Shown: piece by piece, positions 15,761 to 24,246 of the stretch
How positions within the stretch are numbered: position 1 is the stretch's first letter
Layout: the number at the start of each line of letters is the position of its first letter
DNA from: Limnochorda sp. L945t
GTDB lineage: Bacteria > Bacillota > Limnochordia > Limnochordales > Geochordaceae
DNA: 64,000 bases
Reading direction: 5' to 3'
NCBI RefSeq assembly: GCF_035593305.1
Contig: NZ_CP141615.1
Coordinates: 2,201,722 to 2,265,721, forward strand
Position numbers and translations under genes: made by a program
Notes under the pieces: model-generated
Told to the model about the DNA's origin: nothing
Databases searched by the model: none
The model's input: only the letters and a program-made list of their open reading frames with translations

Positions 15761-16923
15761 GCGCCTTGGAGGAAGGCGTGGATCCGGTCGATGGCCTCCT
15801 CGATGGCGGCCACCGGCGCCGCATACGAAAAACGCAGATGGCCTTCCGCCCTCGGCCCGAAGTCGATGCCGGGAGTGAGCGCCACGCCGGCGTGGTCGAG
15901 GAGCTGGATCGCGAAGCGTCGAGAGTCGGTCGCCACCGAGCGCACGTCGGCCAGGACGTAGAAGGCGCCTTCCGGCCTCCCCGCCACGCGCCACCCCAGG
16001 CGCTCCAGCCCGGCGAGCAGGGTCCTGCGCCTCCTGCGGAGCTCCTCCGCCATGGCCCGGGTGTGGCCCTCGCCCTGCTCCAAGGCTACGATCCCGGCCT
16101 CCTGGGCCGCAGCCGGGGCGCACACCATCAGGTTCTGCTGGAGCTTCATCAGGGGCCGCACCAGCTCCTCCGGCACCACGCACCAGCCGAGCCGCCATCC
16201 GGTCATGGCGAACCGCTTTGAAAACCCGTCGACCACGATAGCGTCGGGATCGAACCGGAGCGCGGTGGGTTCGACCGGTCGATCCGAGAGGCCGTGGTAG
16301 ATCTCGTCCGAGATGAGCCACAGGCCTCTTTCGGCTGCCCAAGCCGTGAGCTGCCGGACTTCGTCCGGGTGGTACACGACCCCGGTAGGGTTGGCGGGCG
16401 AGTTGACGATGAGCGCTTTCGTGCGGTTCGTCACGGCTCGCTCCAGGGCCTCCACGCTCAGCCGGTAACCGAACGCCTCGCCCGCGTCCACCTGCACGGG
16501 TACGCCGCCCGCCGCCCGGACGTAATTGGGATAGCACGAATAACCGGGGTCGGGCACCAGCACCTCGTCGCCCGGGTCGAGGATGGCCAGCGCCAGCATC
16601 GTCAGCAGGGGTGAGCTACCGGATCCCACCACGATTCGCTCCGGGGAGACCTCCACGCCGTGGAGCGTGAAGTACCGGCGGGCGATGGCCTCCCGCAGGC
16701 GAGGGATCCCGAGAGCCTCGGTGTAGTGGGTCCGGCCCTCGGCCAGCGCCCGGCGCCCTGCCTCGACGACGTCGGGAGGGCTCGGGAAGTCGGGGTCCCC
16801 GACCTCGAGATGGATGATCGAGCGGCCCTGCTCTTCGAGGCGGCGAGCCCGGGCCAGGATGTCCATGGCCAGGAAGGGCGGGATCTCCTCGGCTCGACGG
16901 GACGGTCCGAAACCTCGACGCAT
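15700..16923 (-). CDS. Class I/II pyridoxal-phosphate aminotransferase
   Basis: This is an aspartate-aminotransferase-fold enzyme transferring an amino group between an amino acid and a 2-oxoacid. Recognisable elements are EVGDPDFPSPPDVVEAG, THYTEALGIPRLREAIA, VGSGSSPLLTMLAL, NSPANPTGVVYHPDE, SDEIYHGL and the PLP lysine in VDGFSKRFAMTGWRLGW. The protein of about 407 residues is full length. ATG 16923 is used. Substrate cannot be assigned; the family includes aspartate, alanine and aromatic aminotransferases. Its 3' end runs 61 bp into the FTR1 gene on the other strand. Confidence 0.9.
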   Translation of the reverse strand: MRRGFGPSRRAEEIPPFLAMDILARARRLEEQGRSIIHLEVGDPDFPSPPDVVEAGRRALAEGRTHYTEALGIPRLREAIARRYFTLHGVEVSPERIVVGSGSSPLLTMLALAILDPGDEVLVPDPGYSCYPNYVRAAGGVPVQVDAGEAFGYRLSVEALERAVTNRTKALIVNSPANPTGVVYHPDEVRQLTAWAAERGLWLISDEIYHGLSDRPVEPTALRFDPDAIVVDGFSKRFAMTGWRLGWCVVPEELVRPLMKLQQNLMVCAPAAAQEAGIVALEQGEGHTRAMAEELRRRRRTLLAGLERLGWRVAGRPEGAFYVLADVRSVATDSRRFAIQLLDHAGVALTPGIDFGPRAEGHLRFSYAAPVAAIEEAIDRIHAFLQGAQAAAGGAGETAGRTRVAPK

Positions 16924-16972
16924 GACGGTCGCGCTCCCCCTCGCCCTTGCCGGATTGCCGGCGGGCATTCTC

Positions 16973-18109
16973 CTACGTGCCGCACGACTCCTGCATCGTG
17001 GAGGCGGGCACCAGGGGGCGTACCTGGTCAGGGGCCGGCAACTTGCGGTGAAACGCCCGGAAGACCGGCACGAGCCGCCTCACCCAGGGATCCTCCGCCT
17101 TCAGCCGACCGAGGAGCGACCGCAGGTGGGACGCCTTGGGGTCGGTCAGGTAGAGCGCCGGCAGGCCGCTGACCACCAGCCGGTGCCAGGCCGCCATGCC
17201 CGGGGCGCCGGAGAAGACCACCGAGCGCCGAAAGACGGCCGCCAGGCGCTGCTCGAGGCGGAGCGGTCCGGGGTAACAGGCGGCAAAGTTGAGCTCGCGC
17301 GCCAGCGCGTCCTCGTGGAGGTCGATCGCGTAGTCCAGCAAGATGTGCAGAGCTGCCACGTGGGGAAAGTAGGCGGCCCGGATGCGGTACAACAGATGCC
17401 CGTCCGCCCGGCGCGCCCCCGCTGCTACCAGCGCAAAGATGCCAAGGGTCGACCCGGCCGCGGCCGCCACCTCCCACCAGGCATAGTCTCGTACGGCAAG
17501 CCTCGCGGCCCAGTGGGTCATCGACGCCCGCCGGCGGCCGGCCGGGCCGTGCTTGCGTGACTGCATCTGAGCGTACAGGCGGGCAAGCTGCCGGGCCCTG
17601 GCGAGCGCCTCGCGCATCGGCGCCCGGCCGGGCCCGGACCCTGCCAGCGCGCCGAGTGCGCGGCGGCATTCGCGCACCAGTTCGTGCAGGTAACCGCCAT
17701 CCCCGGGGTCCGGCAGGGGCAGCGGCGGTCCACCGCCCGGCAGGTACAAAGCGACGACCATGGCCTGGTGCAGGCGGCGGCGGCGCCGCCCGTCGAGAGG
17801 GCGGCTGCGGTCGCACAGGCTGTCCAGGTAGTCGCTGATCGTCTGGTACGCCACGACGAACCGGACCATCGTACCCGTCGCCACGGCCGGGACGGCGGCA
17901 CCGAAAGTGGCCGCCCCCAGGCTGTGGAACGCCTTGTGGTCGATGCTGCCCAGGGCCTGGCGACGCAGTTCGGGGTCGGGGATGCACTGGGCCCGTACCC
18001 GCCACCGGGCGAGGGCCCGGCTTCCCAGGAAGGCGGCGCAGGCCATGCAGGCGAGCCAGGCGCCGTCCTCCAGCTCTCCCCATATCCGGCGGTGAGCGGA
18101 ACGGCTCAT
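16973..18109 (-). CDS. DUF2600 terpene synthase (YtpB / tetraprenyl-beta-curcumene synthase family)
   Basis: This 378-residue protein matches the DUF2600 family. B. subtilis YtpB of this family cyclises long all-trans prenyl diphosphates to tetraprenyl-beta-curcumene without sequence similarity to classical terpene cyclases. Diagnostic parts are SIDHKAFHSLGAATFG, VVAYQTISDYLDSLCDRS (residues 86-102, Asp-rich Mg-binding type) and the second acidic motif in LHILLDYAIDLHED. An Arg/Pro-rich insert separates the halves. No squalene-hopene-type cyclase or prenyltransferase is near, so the product is unknown. ATG 18109 is used; its SD is weak. Confidence 0.85.
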   Translation of the reverse strand: MSRSAHRRIWGELEDGAWLACMACAAFLGSRALARWRVRAQCIPDPELRRQALGSIDHKAFHSLGAATFGAAVPAVATGTMVRFVVAYQTISDYLDSLCDRSRPLDGRRRRRLHQAMVVALYLPGGGPPLPLPDPGDGGYLHELVRECRRALGALAGSGPGRAPMREALARARQLARLYAQMQSRKHGPAGRRRASMTHWAARLAVRDYAWWEVAAAAGSTLGIFALVAAGARRADGHLLYRIRAAYFPHVAALHILLDYAIDLHEDALARELNFAACYPGPLRLEQRLAAVFRRSVVFSGAPGMAAWHRLVVSGLPALYLTDPKASHLRSLLGRLKAEDPWVRRLVPVFRAFHRKLPAPDQVRPLVPASTMQESCGT

Positions 18110-18222
18110 CCGGCACCATCCGAGAAGGATTTCGAAGGCGCGGTCTTAATTTATGCTGTCCAAAAGCCTCGATCCCGACCCTGCCGAGGCGACTGGCCGG
18201 AGCATCGAAGGGGGTTGGATGC

Positions 18223-19206
18223 ATGATGCGTGGCCGTGGCTTTTTCCTCGCATGGTGGATCGCCGCGCTCGGTATCGTCGCGTGGGCGCCGATGGGGAGC
18301 GCCTCGACCGGCAAGACGTACCACATCGGCATCGTGCAGATCGTGGAGCATCCGTCGCTGGACGCCGCCCGGAAGGGTTTCGTCGACGCGCTGGCGGCCC
18401 ATGGCCTGCGGGAGGGCCAGAACGTACGGTACGACATCCGAAACGCCCAGGGCGACCTGTCGACCGCCCGCCTCATCGCCCAGCAGTTGGTGGCCAGCAA
18501 CGTCGATCTCATCCTGGCCATCGCCACCCCCACCGCCCAGGCGGCTGCTCAGGCGACTTCCACCATCCCGATCCTCATCACCGCGGTGACGGACCCGGTC
18601 GCCGCCCGCCTGGTCAAGAGCCTCGAGCGCCCAGGCACCAACGTCACGGGTACCTCCGACATGACGCCCGTATCGGCCCAACTGCAGCTGCTCAAGCGCC
18701 TGCTCCCCTCGGCCCGCAAGGTCGGGGTCGTCTACAACGCGGGGGAGGTCAACTCCCAGGTGCAGCTCGAGTTGACGCAGCAAGCGGCCAAGACCCTGGG
18801 CCTGGAGGTGCTCACCGCCAGCGCGTCCAGCAGCACCGACGTCCTGACCGCGGCGCAGTCGCTGGCGAGCCGGGTCGACGCGTTCTACGTCTTCACGGAC
18901 AACACCGTCGTGAGCGCCCTCGAGTCGGTCATCAAGGTGGCCGAACAGGTTCGCAAGCCCCTCATCGTGGGTGAGGGAGACAGCGTTCGCAGGGGTGGCC
19001 TGGCCACCGTGGGCATCGACTACTACCGGCTGGGCCAGCAGACGGGCGAGATGGCGCTTCGGGTGCTCAACGGGGCTTCTCCCGCGGAGATGCCCATCGA
19101 GTTCCAGAAGGACGCGCGTCTCGTGGTCAACCTGGCAGCCGCCAGCCGGATGGGCGTCACCATCCCCGACGCCATCCTCCGTGAGGCCGCGGAGGTCGTC
19201 CGTTGA
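18223..19206 (+). CDS. ABC transporter substrate-binding protein (TrpX-like, ABC_sub_bind)
   Basis: This is the exported binding protein of a small ABC importer. A signal peptide (GFFLAWWIAALGIVAWAPMG) is followed by the family pattern YHIGIVQIVEHPSLDAARKG, VDLILAIATPTAQAAAQ, ILITAVTDPVAARLVKSLE and NVTGTSDMTPVSAQLQLLK. Relatives bind tryptophan or other aromatic solutes, and many have unknown ligands. ATG 18223 follows GGGGGTT. Its stop overlaps the permease start (TTGA junction), so the three transporter genes are one operon. Confidence 0.9.
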   Translation: MMRGRGFFLAWWIAALGIVAWAPMGSASTGKTYHIGIVQIVEHPSLDAARKGFVDALAAHGLREGQNVRYDIRNAQGDLSTARLIAQQLVASNVDLILAIATPTAQAAAQATSTIPILITAVTDPVAARLVKSLERPGTNVTGTSDMTPVSAQLQLLKRLLPSARKVGVVYNAGEVNSQVQLELTQQAAKTLGLEVLTASASSSTDVLTAAQSLASRVDAFYVFTDNTVVSALESVIKVAEQVRKPLIVGEGDSVRRGGLATVGIDYYRLGQQTGEMALRVLNGASPAEMPIEFQKDARLVVNLAAASRMGVTIPDAILREAAEVVR

Positions 19207-20174
19207 GCTGGGACGTGGTCCGCACCGTCCTCGAGCAGGGGCTCCTGTTCGGGATCATGGTGCTGGGGGTCTACCTTTCGTTCCGGGTGCTCAACGTGCC
19301 GGACCTGACGGTGGACGGCAGCTTCCCGCTGGGCGGAGCGGTGGCGGCCACCCTCATCGGGGCCGGCCACCACCCGCTGGTGGGCTCCGTCGCGGCCCTG
19401 GGAGCCGGCGGGCTGGCAGGAGCGTGTACCGGCGTGCTGCACGCCCGTTTGAAGGTGCCGGCCTTGCTGGCAGGCATCCTCACGATGACAGGGCTCTACT
19501 CCGTCAACCTCCGGGTCATGGGGCGCCCCAATGTCGCCCTCCTGCGCATGCCCACCCTGATTGAGGGCGTGCAGGAGCTGGGGATCGGGCCGCGATGGGC
19601 GGCGCTCGCGCTCTTCGTGGTGGCGTCGCTCGTGCTGGCAGGCGGGCTGTACTGGTTTTTGCGCACCGAAGTGGGTCTGGCGCTGCGCGCTACGGGTGAC
19701 AACGAAGGGATGGCGTCGAGCAGCGGGATCGAGACGGGCTGGACCAAGACCCTCGGCCTCGCCGTCTCCAACGCGCTCGTCTCCTTCTCCGGGGCGCTCG
19801 CCGCCCAGTACCAGGGCTTCGCGGACGTCAACATGGGGGTCGGCACCATCGTGGCCGGCCTCGCTTCCGTCATCGTGGGAGAGGTGCTCCTCCGCCCGCG
19901 AAGGCTGTGGGCCGCTCTCTCGTCGGCCCTGGTCGGTAGCGTGGGATACCGGGCGGCCATTGCCGTGGCGCTCGCCATGGGGCTGGCCCCCGGCGATCTC
20001 AAGCTGATCACGGCGCTTTTGGTCATGGCCGCCCTTGCCCTGCCCTCGGTGGCGGGAGAGCCGGGCCGGCACCCGCGCCGGGGGGTCGTACAGCGGCTGG
20101 CCCAGGCGCTGCCGCGCGCAGGAGCGGCCGGCCGGCCGCAGCCAGGGGTCATGGCCGGCCAGGAGCGGAGGTAA
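19203..20174 (+). CDS. ABC transporter permease (TrpY-like)
   Basis: This is the membrane subunit of the importer, related to the LivH/BPD_transp_2 fold. About eight helices are visible, starting with LEQGLLFGIMVLGVYLSFRV, then NVPDLTVDGSFPLGGAVAA, which is typical of the TrpY/YtrF-type group, and later GDNEGMASSSGIETGWTKTLG in the coupling loop. It begins at TTG 19203, overlapping the previous stop by 4 bp. The basic C-terminal tail (about 290-323) is long and low-complexity. Confidence 0.9.
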   Translation: MSWDVVRTVLEQGLLFGIMVLGVYLSFRVLNVPDLTVDGSFPLGGAVAATLIGAGHHPLVGSVAALGAGGLAGACTGVLHARLKVPALLAGILTMTGLYSVNLRVMGRPNVALLRMPTLIEGVQELGIGPRWAALALFVVASLVLAGGLYWFLRTEVGLALRATGDNEGMASSSGIETGWTKTLGLAVSNALVSFSGALAAQYQGFADVNMGVGTIVAGLASVIVGEVLLRPRRLWAALSSALVGSVGYRAAIAVALAMGLAPGDLKLITALLVMAALALPSVAGEPGRHPRRGVVQRLAQALPRAGAAGRPQPGVMAGQERR

Positions 20175-20178
20175 GGCG

Positions 20179-20979
20179 ATGCCCTCCTCGATGCTGGTCG
20201 TCGACCGGGTGGTCAAACGCTTCGTCCATAGCGGCCAGGGCGCGGCGTTGGACGGCGTCTCGCTCGAGCTGGCGGCCGGCGAGTTCGCCACCGTGGTCGG
20301 GAGCAACGGGGCCGGGAAGACCACGCTCCTGCACGTGATCGCCGGCGGCCTCTTGCCGGACGAGGGCCGGGTCGTCGTGGACGGGCACGAGGTGACCGCC
20401 TGGCCGCAGCACCGGCGTGCGGGCTGGATCGGCATGGTATTCCAGGATCCGGCGGCGGGCACCGCAGGATCCCTGACGGTAGAAGAAAACATGGTCCTGG
20501 CGCTCACGGCCGGCAGGCGCCGAACGCTTGCGCCGGCGGTGCGCCCTGCCCGCCGGGAGTGGGTCGTGGAGAGCCTGCGCCGGCTGGGGATGGGCCTCGA
20601 GCAGCGGCTCCACGTGGCGGTGCGCCATCTTTCCGGGGGCCAGCGCCAGGCGCTTGCCCTTCTGATGGCGGCGGCGCGACAGCCCAGGGTGCTGCTCCTG
20701 GACGAGCATACGGCGTCCCTCGATCCGCAGGCGGCCGAGGCCGTGCTCGAGCTCACTCGCCAGCTCGTCCGGGATCTGGGCCTCACGACGTTGATGGTGA
20801 CCCACAACCTCAAACACGCCTTGACCATGGGAGACCGGACGGTCATCATGCACCGCGGCCGGGTGGTGCTGGACCTGCGAGGCGAAAGGCGCCGGCGGAT
20901 GGACGTGGGAGATCTCGCCGAAGCCTTCCGCCACGCATGCCACGAGGTGCTCGCGGATGACCAGATGATCCTGGCCTGA
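20179..20979 (+). CDS. ABC transporter ATP-binding protein (TrpZ-like)
   Basis: This is the ATPase subunit (266 residues) powering the importer encoded upstream. Walker A is GSNGAGKTT, the Q-loop is VFQDP, the signature is LSGGQRQ, Walker B is VLLLDE followed by HTASLDP, and the switch is VTHN. The residue after Walker B gives DEHTASLDP, which is characteristic of this TrpXYZ/YtrE-like subgroup. ATG 20179 lies 4 bp after the permease stop. Confidence 0.92.
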   Translation: MPSSMLVVDRVVKRFVHSGQGAALDGVSLELAAGEFATVVGSNGAGKTTLLHVIAGGLLPDEGRVVVDGHEVTAWPQHRRAGWIGMVFQDPAAGTAGSLTVEENMVLALTAGRRRTLAPAVRPARREWVVESLRRLGMGLEQRLHVAVRHLSGGQRQALALLMAAARQPRVLLLDEHTASLDPQAAEAVLELTRQLVRDLGLTTLMVTHNLKHALTMGDRTVIMHRGRVVLDLRGERRRRMDVGDLAEAFRHACHEVLADDQMILA

Positions 20980-21048
20980 GCGGAAAGCCGGCGGGCAGAC
21001 CTCCTCGCTGCCGCCTGCCGGCGCCAGGTGTTTCGAAAGGGGAGTCTC

Positions 21049-21774
21049 ATGGCAACGGCTCCGCTGGGGTTTTGGCTGGACTCCTCCCACCTGCGCCACC
21101 AACTCCGCAACGAGCTGGCCCTGGCCCGTGCCGCGACCCAGGCCGCTTTGGGCGCCTGCTCCAGCCCGCTCGTCACGACGTACTTGCGCCGTGCGCTCGA
21201 CGCCATCGATCGAGTCTCGATCCTCATGGAAGAGGCAGAGCTGCCGCAAGGAGGTGGCGCTCCATCCTCGTCCGAGCGGCTGCGCCGGGAGGAAACCCGG
21301 CTCTTCGACCTCGCCGAGCTGGTGTCCCAGACCCTGGACAGGCTGGCCCCCCGGTTCAAGCATGCAGGGGTGGCGGCCGCCCTTTCTGCCCGGGCGGGGG
21401 GCTGCGCCTGGGTGGTGCGCGGCCATCCCGAGCTTCTCGAGGCGGCTCTCACCAATGTCCTGGTCAACGCCATGGAAGCCACCCCCACAGGGGGCACGAT
21501 CCGGGTCGAGATCGAGGACGGGCCGGTCGGATCGGTGAGCGTGAGGGTCGTCGACTCGGGGCCCGGCATCGCCCCGGAAGTGATGTCGCGGCTCCTGCGC
21601 GAACCGGTGACCACCAAGGCCGGGCCCAACCGGGGCGTGGGGTTGCTCATGACCCGCCGGATCGTGGAGGAGCTCCACGGAGGCCGCCTGGTCATGTGGT
21701 CAGAACACGGGCGCGGAGCCACGTTGATCCTGCAACTGCCGCTCGCGAGCTCCACGTTGGAGGAGACGAGGTGA
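21049..21774 (+). CDS. Soluble histidine kinase lacking a sensor domain
   Basis: This cytoplasmic kinase-like protein of about 241 residues has no membrane or PAS segment. A two-helix dimerisation region opens the protein, with SSHLRHQLRNELALARAATQ (candidate phospho-His 14 or 17) and YLRRALDAIDRVSILMEEAE. The ATP-binding domain follows: N-box LTNVLVNAMEA, G1 VDSGPGIAPE, G2 GVGLLMTRRIVEELHGG. No response regulator is adjacent. It may sense through partner proteins or be an unusual anti-sigma or Spo0B-like phosphotransfer element. ATG 21049 has GGGGAG just upstream. Confidence 0.75.
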   Translation: MATAPLGFWLDSSHLRHQLRNELALARAATQAALGACSSPLVTTYLRRALDAIDRVSILMEEAELPQGGGAPSSSERLRREETRLFDLAELVSQTLDRLAPRFKHAGVAAALSARAGGCAWVVRGHPELLEAALTNVLVNAMEATPTGGTIRVEIEDGPVGSVSVRVVDSGPGIAPEVMSRLLREPVTTKAGPNRGVGLLMTRRIVEELHGGRLVMWSEHGRGATLILQLPLASSTLEETR

Positions 21775-21781
21775 TGGTGCC

Positions 21782-22069
21782 GTGCTGCACGCGGTCGCGC
21801 TGCTGTGGATCGTCGATGCCGAGGCCAACGCCCGGCTGCGCCCGGCTCATCTGGAATACGTCGGCCGGCTGTACCGGGAAGGGAAGGTGGCGCTGGCCGG
21901 GCCTTTCGCCGACGGCCGGGGGGGCATGGTGATCTACCGGGTCGCCTCCATGGACGAAGCCCACCGGCTCGTCCTGGACGATCCGGTCGTGCAGGGAGGC
22001 GCGCGGCGCTTCACGCTGCTCGAGTGGAAGCCCCTCGACCTCGGCGCTCCGGGTGGGACGTCCCGCTGA
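21782..22069 (+). CDS. YciI family protein
   Basis: This 95-residue protein of the YCII-related fold (ferredoxin-like dimer) is of unknown function. The family pattern is present: ALLWIVDAEANARLRPAHLEY with the conserved His, REGKVALAGPFADGRGG and the C-terminal FTLLEWKPL. GTG 21782 follows GAGGTG at 8 nt. It lies 7 bp after the histidine kinase gene and overlaps the likely start of the EamA gene, so all three are probably co-transcribed. Confidence 0.8.
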   Translation: MLHAVALLWIVDAEANARLRPAHLEYVGRLYREGKVALAGPFADGRGGMVIYRVASMDEAHRLVLDDPVVQGGARRFTLLEWKPLDLGAPGGTSR

Positions 22070-23097
22070 GCGCTCGGCACCCGGATGGCTCCCGGGCAGG
22101 CACGGCCCTGGTGCTGAGTTCGGCCGTCGCGTTCGGGGCCATGCCGTCGCTCGCCCGCATCGCCTACGACCATGGCACCGGCGCGTACGCCCTGCTGGCC
22201 ATCCGGTTCTCGATGGCCTTTGCCGTGCTCACAGGGGTGGCTGCGCTCGCCGGGCGCTGGCCGCGGCAGGCCTTGAGGCCGGCTCCGCTCCTGTTGGGGG
22301 CGGTGGGCTACGCGGGCACGGCCATTGGCCTTTTCCGCGCGCTTCAGTTCGTGCCGGCTTCGGTCGCGTCGGTGCTCTTCTACACCTACCCCGCGCTCGT
22401 CGGCGTGGTCGACGCTCTGGTCCGGCGCCGCTCACCCGGGGCGGCTCAGGTGCTGTCGCTGGCCGGGGCCGTCGCGGGCTCGGCGCTGGTCGCCGGGGTG
22501 CAGCCGGCGCCGCTGGACGGCCGGGGAGTCCTCCTGGCCCTGGGCGCGGCCTGTTGCTATGCCGGGTACATCCTGGCGGGCGAGCGGACGACCGCCGGCA
22601 CCGACGCGTGGCAGCTGGCCGTGGGGGTGACGGCGGGGGCCGCCATGACCACCGCCGCAATGGCGTGGGCGGACGGCCCGGGCCTCTCGGGCATCGAGGG
22701 CCCGGGATGGGCGGCCGGAGCAGCCCTCGCCCTCCTCTCCACGGCGTACGCCATCCCGGCCTTCCTGGCCGGCCTGGCCCGGGTGGGCCCGTCCACCGCC
22801 GCGGTGCTGTCGGCAGGTGAACCTTTGACCGCCCTGCTGCTGGCGGTGCTGTTCCTCGGAGAGCGACTCACCGCTCCGCAGGTCGCCGGCGCCGTCCTGG
22901 TCGTGGCCGCCATGGTCGTCGCATCGACCCGTCCTCCGGGGCCGTCACGGGCTCAACCTCCGGGCAGCGCCGTGAAAGGCGGCAGGCCGTCCTGGAGCCG
23001 GCGCACCGCTTCTTGGAGGCCCTCGACGGCGCCCCGGACCGTGTCGACGCCCGGCGTGCCCCAAGCTCCCCGGCCCTGCGGCAGCCCCAGGACGTAG
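22066..23097 (+). CDS. EamA/DMT-family transporter with an antisense-overlapping tail
   Basis: This is a ten-helix drug/metabolite exporter with two EamA repeats: VLSSAVAFGAMPSLARIAYD..LLAIRFSMAFAVLT and GVLLALGAACCYAGYILAGE, closing with LSAGEPLTALLLAVLFLGER. The start is unclear. CTG 22066 overlaps the YciI stop as CTGA and gives a full first helix; GTG 22111 would shorten it. After the last helix (VVAAMVVASTRP) the frame continues 145 bp into the convergent DUF402 gene, adding a Ser/Arg/Pro-rich tail that is unlikely to be functional. The exported substrate is unknown. Confidence 0.82.
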   Translation: MSARHPDGSRAGTALVLSSAVAFGAMPSLARIAYDHGTGAYALLAIRFSMAFAVLTGVAALAGRWPRQALRPAPLLLGAVGYAGTAIGLFRALQFVPASVASVLFYTYPALVGVVDALVRRRSPGAAQVLSLAGAVAGSALVAGVQPAPLDGRGVLLALGAACCYAGYILAGERTTAGTDAWQLAVGVTAGAAMTTAAMAWADGPGLSGIEGPGWAAGAALALLSTAYAIPAFLAGLARVGPSTAAVLSAGEPLTALLLAVLFLGERLTAPQVAGAVLVVAAMVVASTRPPGPSRAQPPGSAVKGGRPSWSRRTASWRPSTAPRTVSTPGVPQAPRPCGSPRT

Positions 23098-23453
23098 CCG
23101 ACGAACTCGTCGCCATCGAGCACCAGGAGCCGCCCGTTGGGGTAGACGAACAGGTCGAGCACCGCGTCGCGGTAGCGAAAGCCCTCCCCGGTCTCCTCCA
23201 CGCCGTCCGTGAGGTCGACGTACCAGCCCCGCAGTCTCCCCTGCCCGTCCATCAGGCGCAAATAGACCGCGCGAGCGCCCGGCCGGTAATACTCGAGCGC
23301 CGGGTCACCCGGTTCCATCGTCACGAAAGGCGTCACCCAGCGCCCGCCTGCCCACCGGGTCCGCAGGACGGTCAAGGCGCCCTCCCGGCCGATGAGCTCG
23401 GCGTCGTAGCGAATGCGCTCCGTCCCATCGGCGCGGAGCTTGACGACGAGCAC
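22953..23453 (-). CDS. DUF402 domain protein
   Basis: This 166-residue DUF402 protein belongs to the FomD/nucleoside-phosphatase-like fold. Conserved parts are ALEYYRPGARAVYLRLMDG, GRLRGWYVDLTDGVEETGEG and RYRDAVLDLFVYPNGRLLVLDGDEF, where the clustered Asp residues bind divalent metal in relatives. Family members hydrolyse nucleoside di- or triphosphates or CMP adducts; the substrate here is unknown. GTG 23453 is preceded by GGGGAGGAGG at 7 nt. Its 3' end overlaps the convergent EamA frame. Confidence 0.85.
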   Translation of the reverse strand: MLVVKLRADGTERIRYDAELIGREGALTVLRTRWAGGRWVTPFVTMEPGDPALEYYRPGARAVYLRLMDGQGRLRGWYVDLTDGVEETGEGFRYRDAVLDLFVYPNGRLLVLDGDEFVGYVLGLPQGRGAWGTPGVDTVRGAVEGLQEAVRRLQDGLPPFTALPGG

Positions 23454-23598
23454 CTGGCGTCCTCCTCCCCGCGGTCCGGCCGCAGCAAGTCAGCCGCAGC
23501 GAGTCAGAAGAGGTAATCGGGCCGGTTGGCGAACATCTGAGGTGACGAGACCGGGCGTGTTCCGCCGAAGCTCCCGGTAGAACGGAGGCACGGGCCCG

Positions 23599-24246
23599 AT
23601 GCGTGTCAGAGACAAGATGACCCCCAATCCCATTACCGTCGAACCCTCCACCCCCGTCTCCCAGGCGCTGCGCCTGATGGAAGGCCGCAAGATCCGGCGC
23701 CTTCCCGTCGTCCAGGCCGGGCGGCTGGTGGGCATCGTCACGCTGCTCGATCTCATGAGGGTATCGGCCTCCCCCGCCACCACCCTCAGTATCTACGAAC
23801 TGCGCTACCTGCTGGACAAGCTGACGGTGCAGGAGGCGATGAGCCGGCGCCTCATCACGGTCGGCCCCGACGAGCCCATCGAGCAGGCGGCGCTCCTGAT
23901 GCGCCAGCACAAGATCGGCGGGCTGCCGGTCGTGGAGGGCGACCATCTCGTGGGCATCATCACCGAGACGGACATCTTCGACGCGTTCGTCGAGCTCCTG
24001 GGGATGCGCAGGCCGGGAGTCCGCCTCGAGATCGACTGCACGGACCGCCCCGGGGAGCTCTCCCGCATCGCGACCATCATCGCCAAGCGGGGCCTCAACA
24101 TCCACTCCGTGGTCACGACCCCCGCGCCGCCCGGCCAGGCACACCTGGTCTTCCGCGTGGAAGGCAACGACATGGCGCAGCTGGTCGACGAGCTCGAGCA
24201 CGCCGGCTGCCGCGTCGCATGGGAGGCGCCATCCACCGCTGCGTGA
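23599..24246 (+). CDS. CBS-CBS-ACT protein (AcuB-like)
   Basis: This is a 215-residue regulatory protein with two CBS domains followed by an ACT domain. CBS1 holds MTPNPITVEPSTPVSQALRL and LPVVQAGRLVGIVTLLDL; CBS2 holds MSRRLITVGPDEPIEQAALL and VVEGDHLVGIITETDIFDA. The ACT part is VRLEIDCTDRPGELSRIATI. CBS pairs bind adenine nucleotides and ACT domains bind amino acids, so it probably senses energy or amino-acid status. B. subtilis AcuB is the nearest named relative. The ATG lies 145 bp from the divergent DUF402 gene. Confidence 0.88.
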   Translation: MRVRDKMTPNPITVEPSTPVSQALRLMEGRKIRRLPVVQAGRLVGIVTLLDLMRVSASPATTLSIYELRYLLDKLTVQEAMSRRLITVGPDEPIEQAALLMRQHKIGGLPVVEGDHLVGIITETDIFDAFVELLGMRRPGVRLEIDCTDRPGELSRIATIIAKRGLNIHSVVTTPAPPGQAHLVFRVEGNDMAQLVDELEHAGCRVAWEAPSTAA

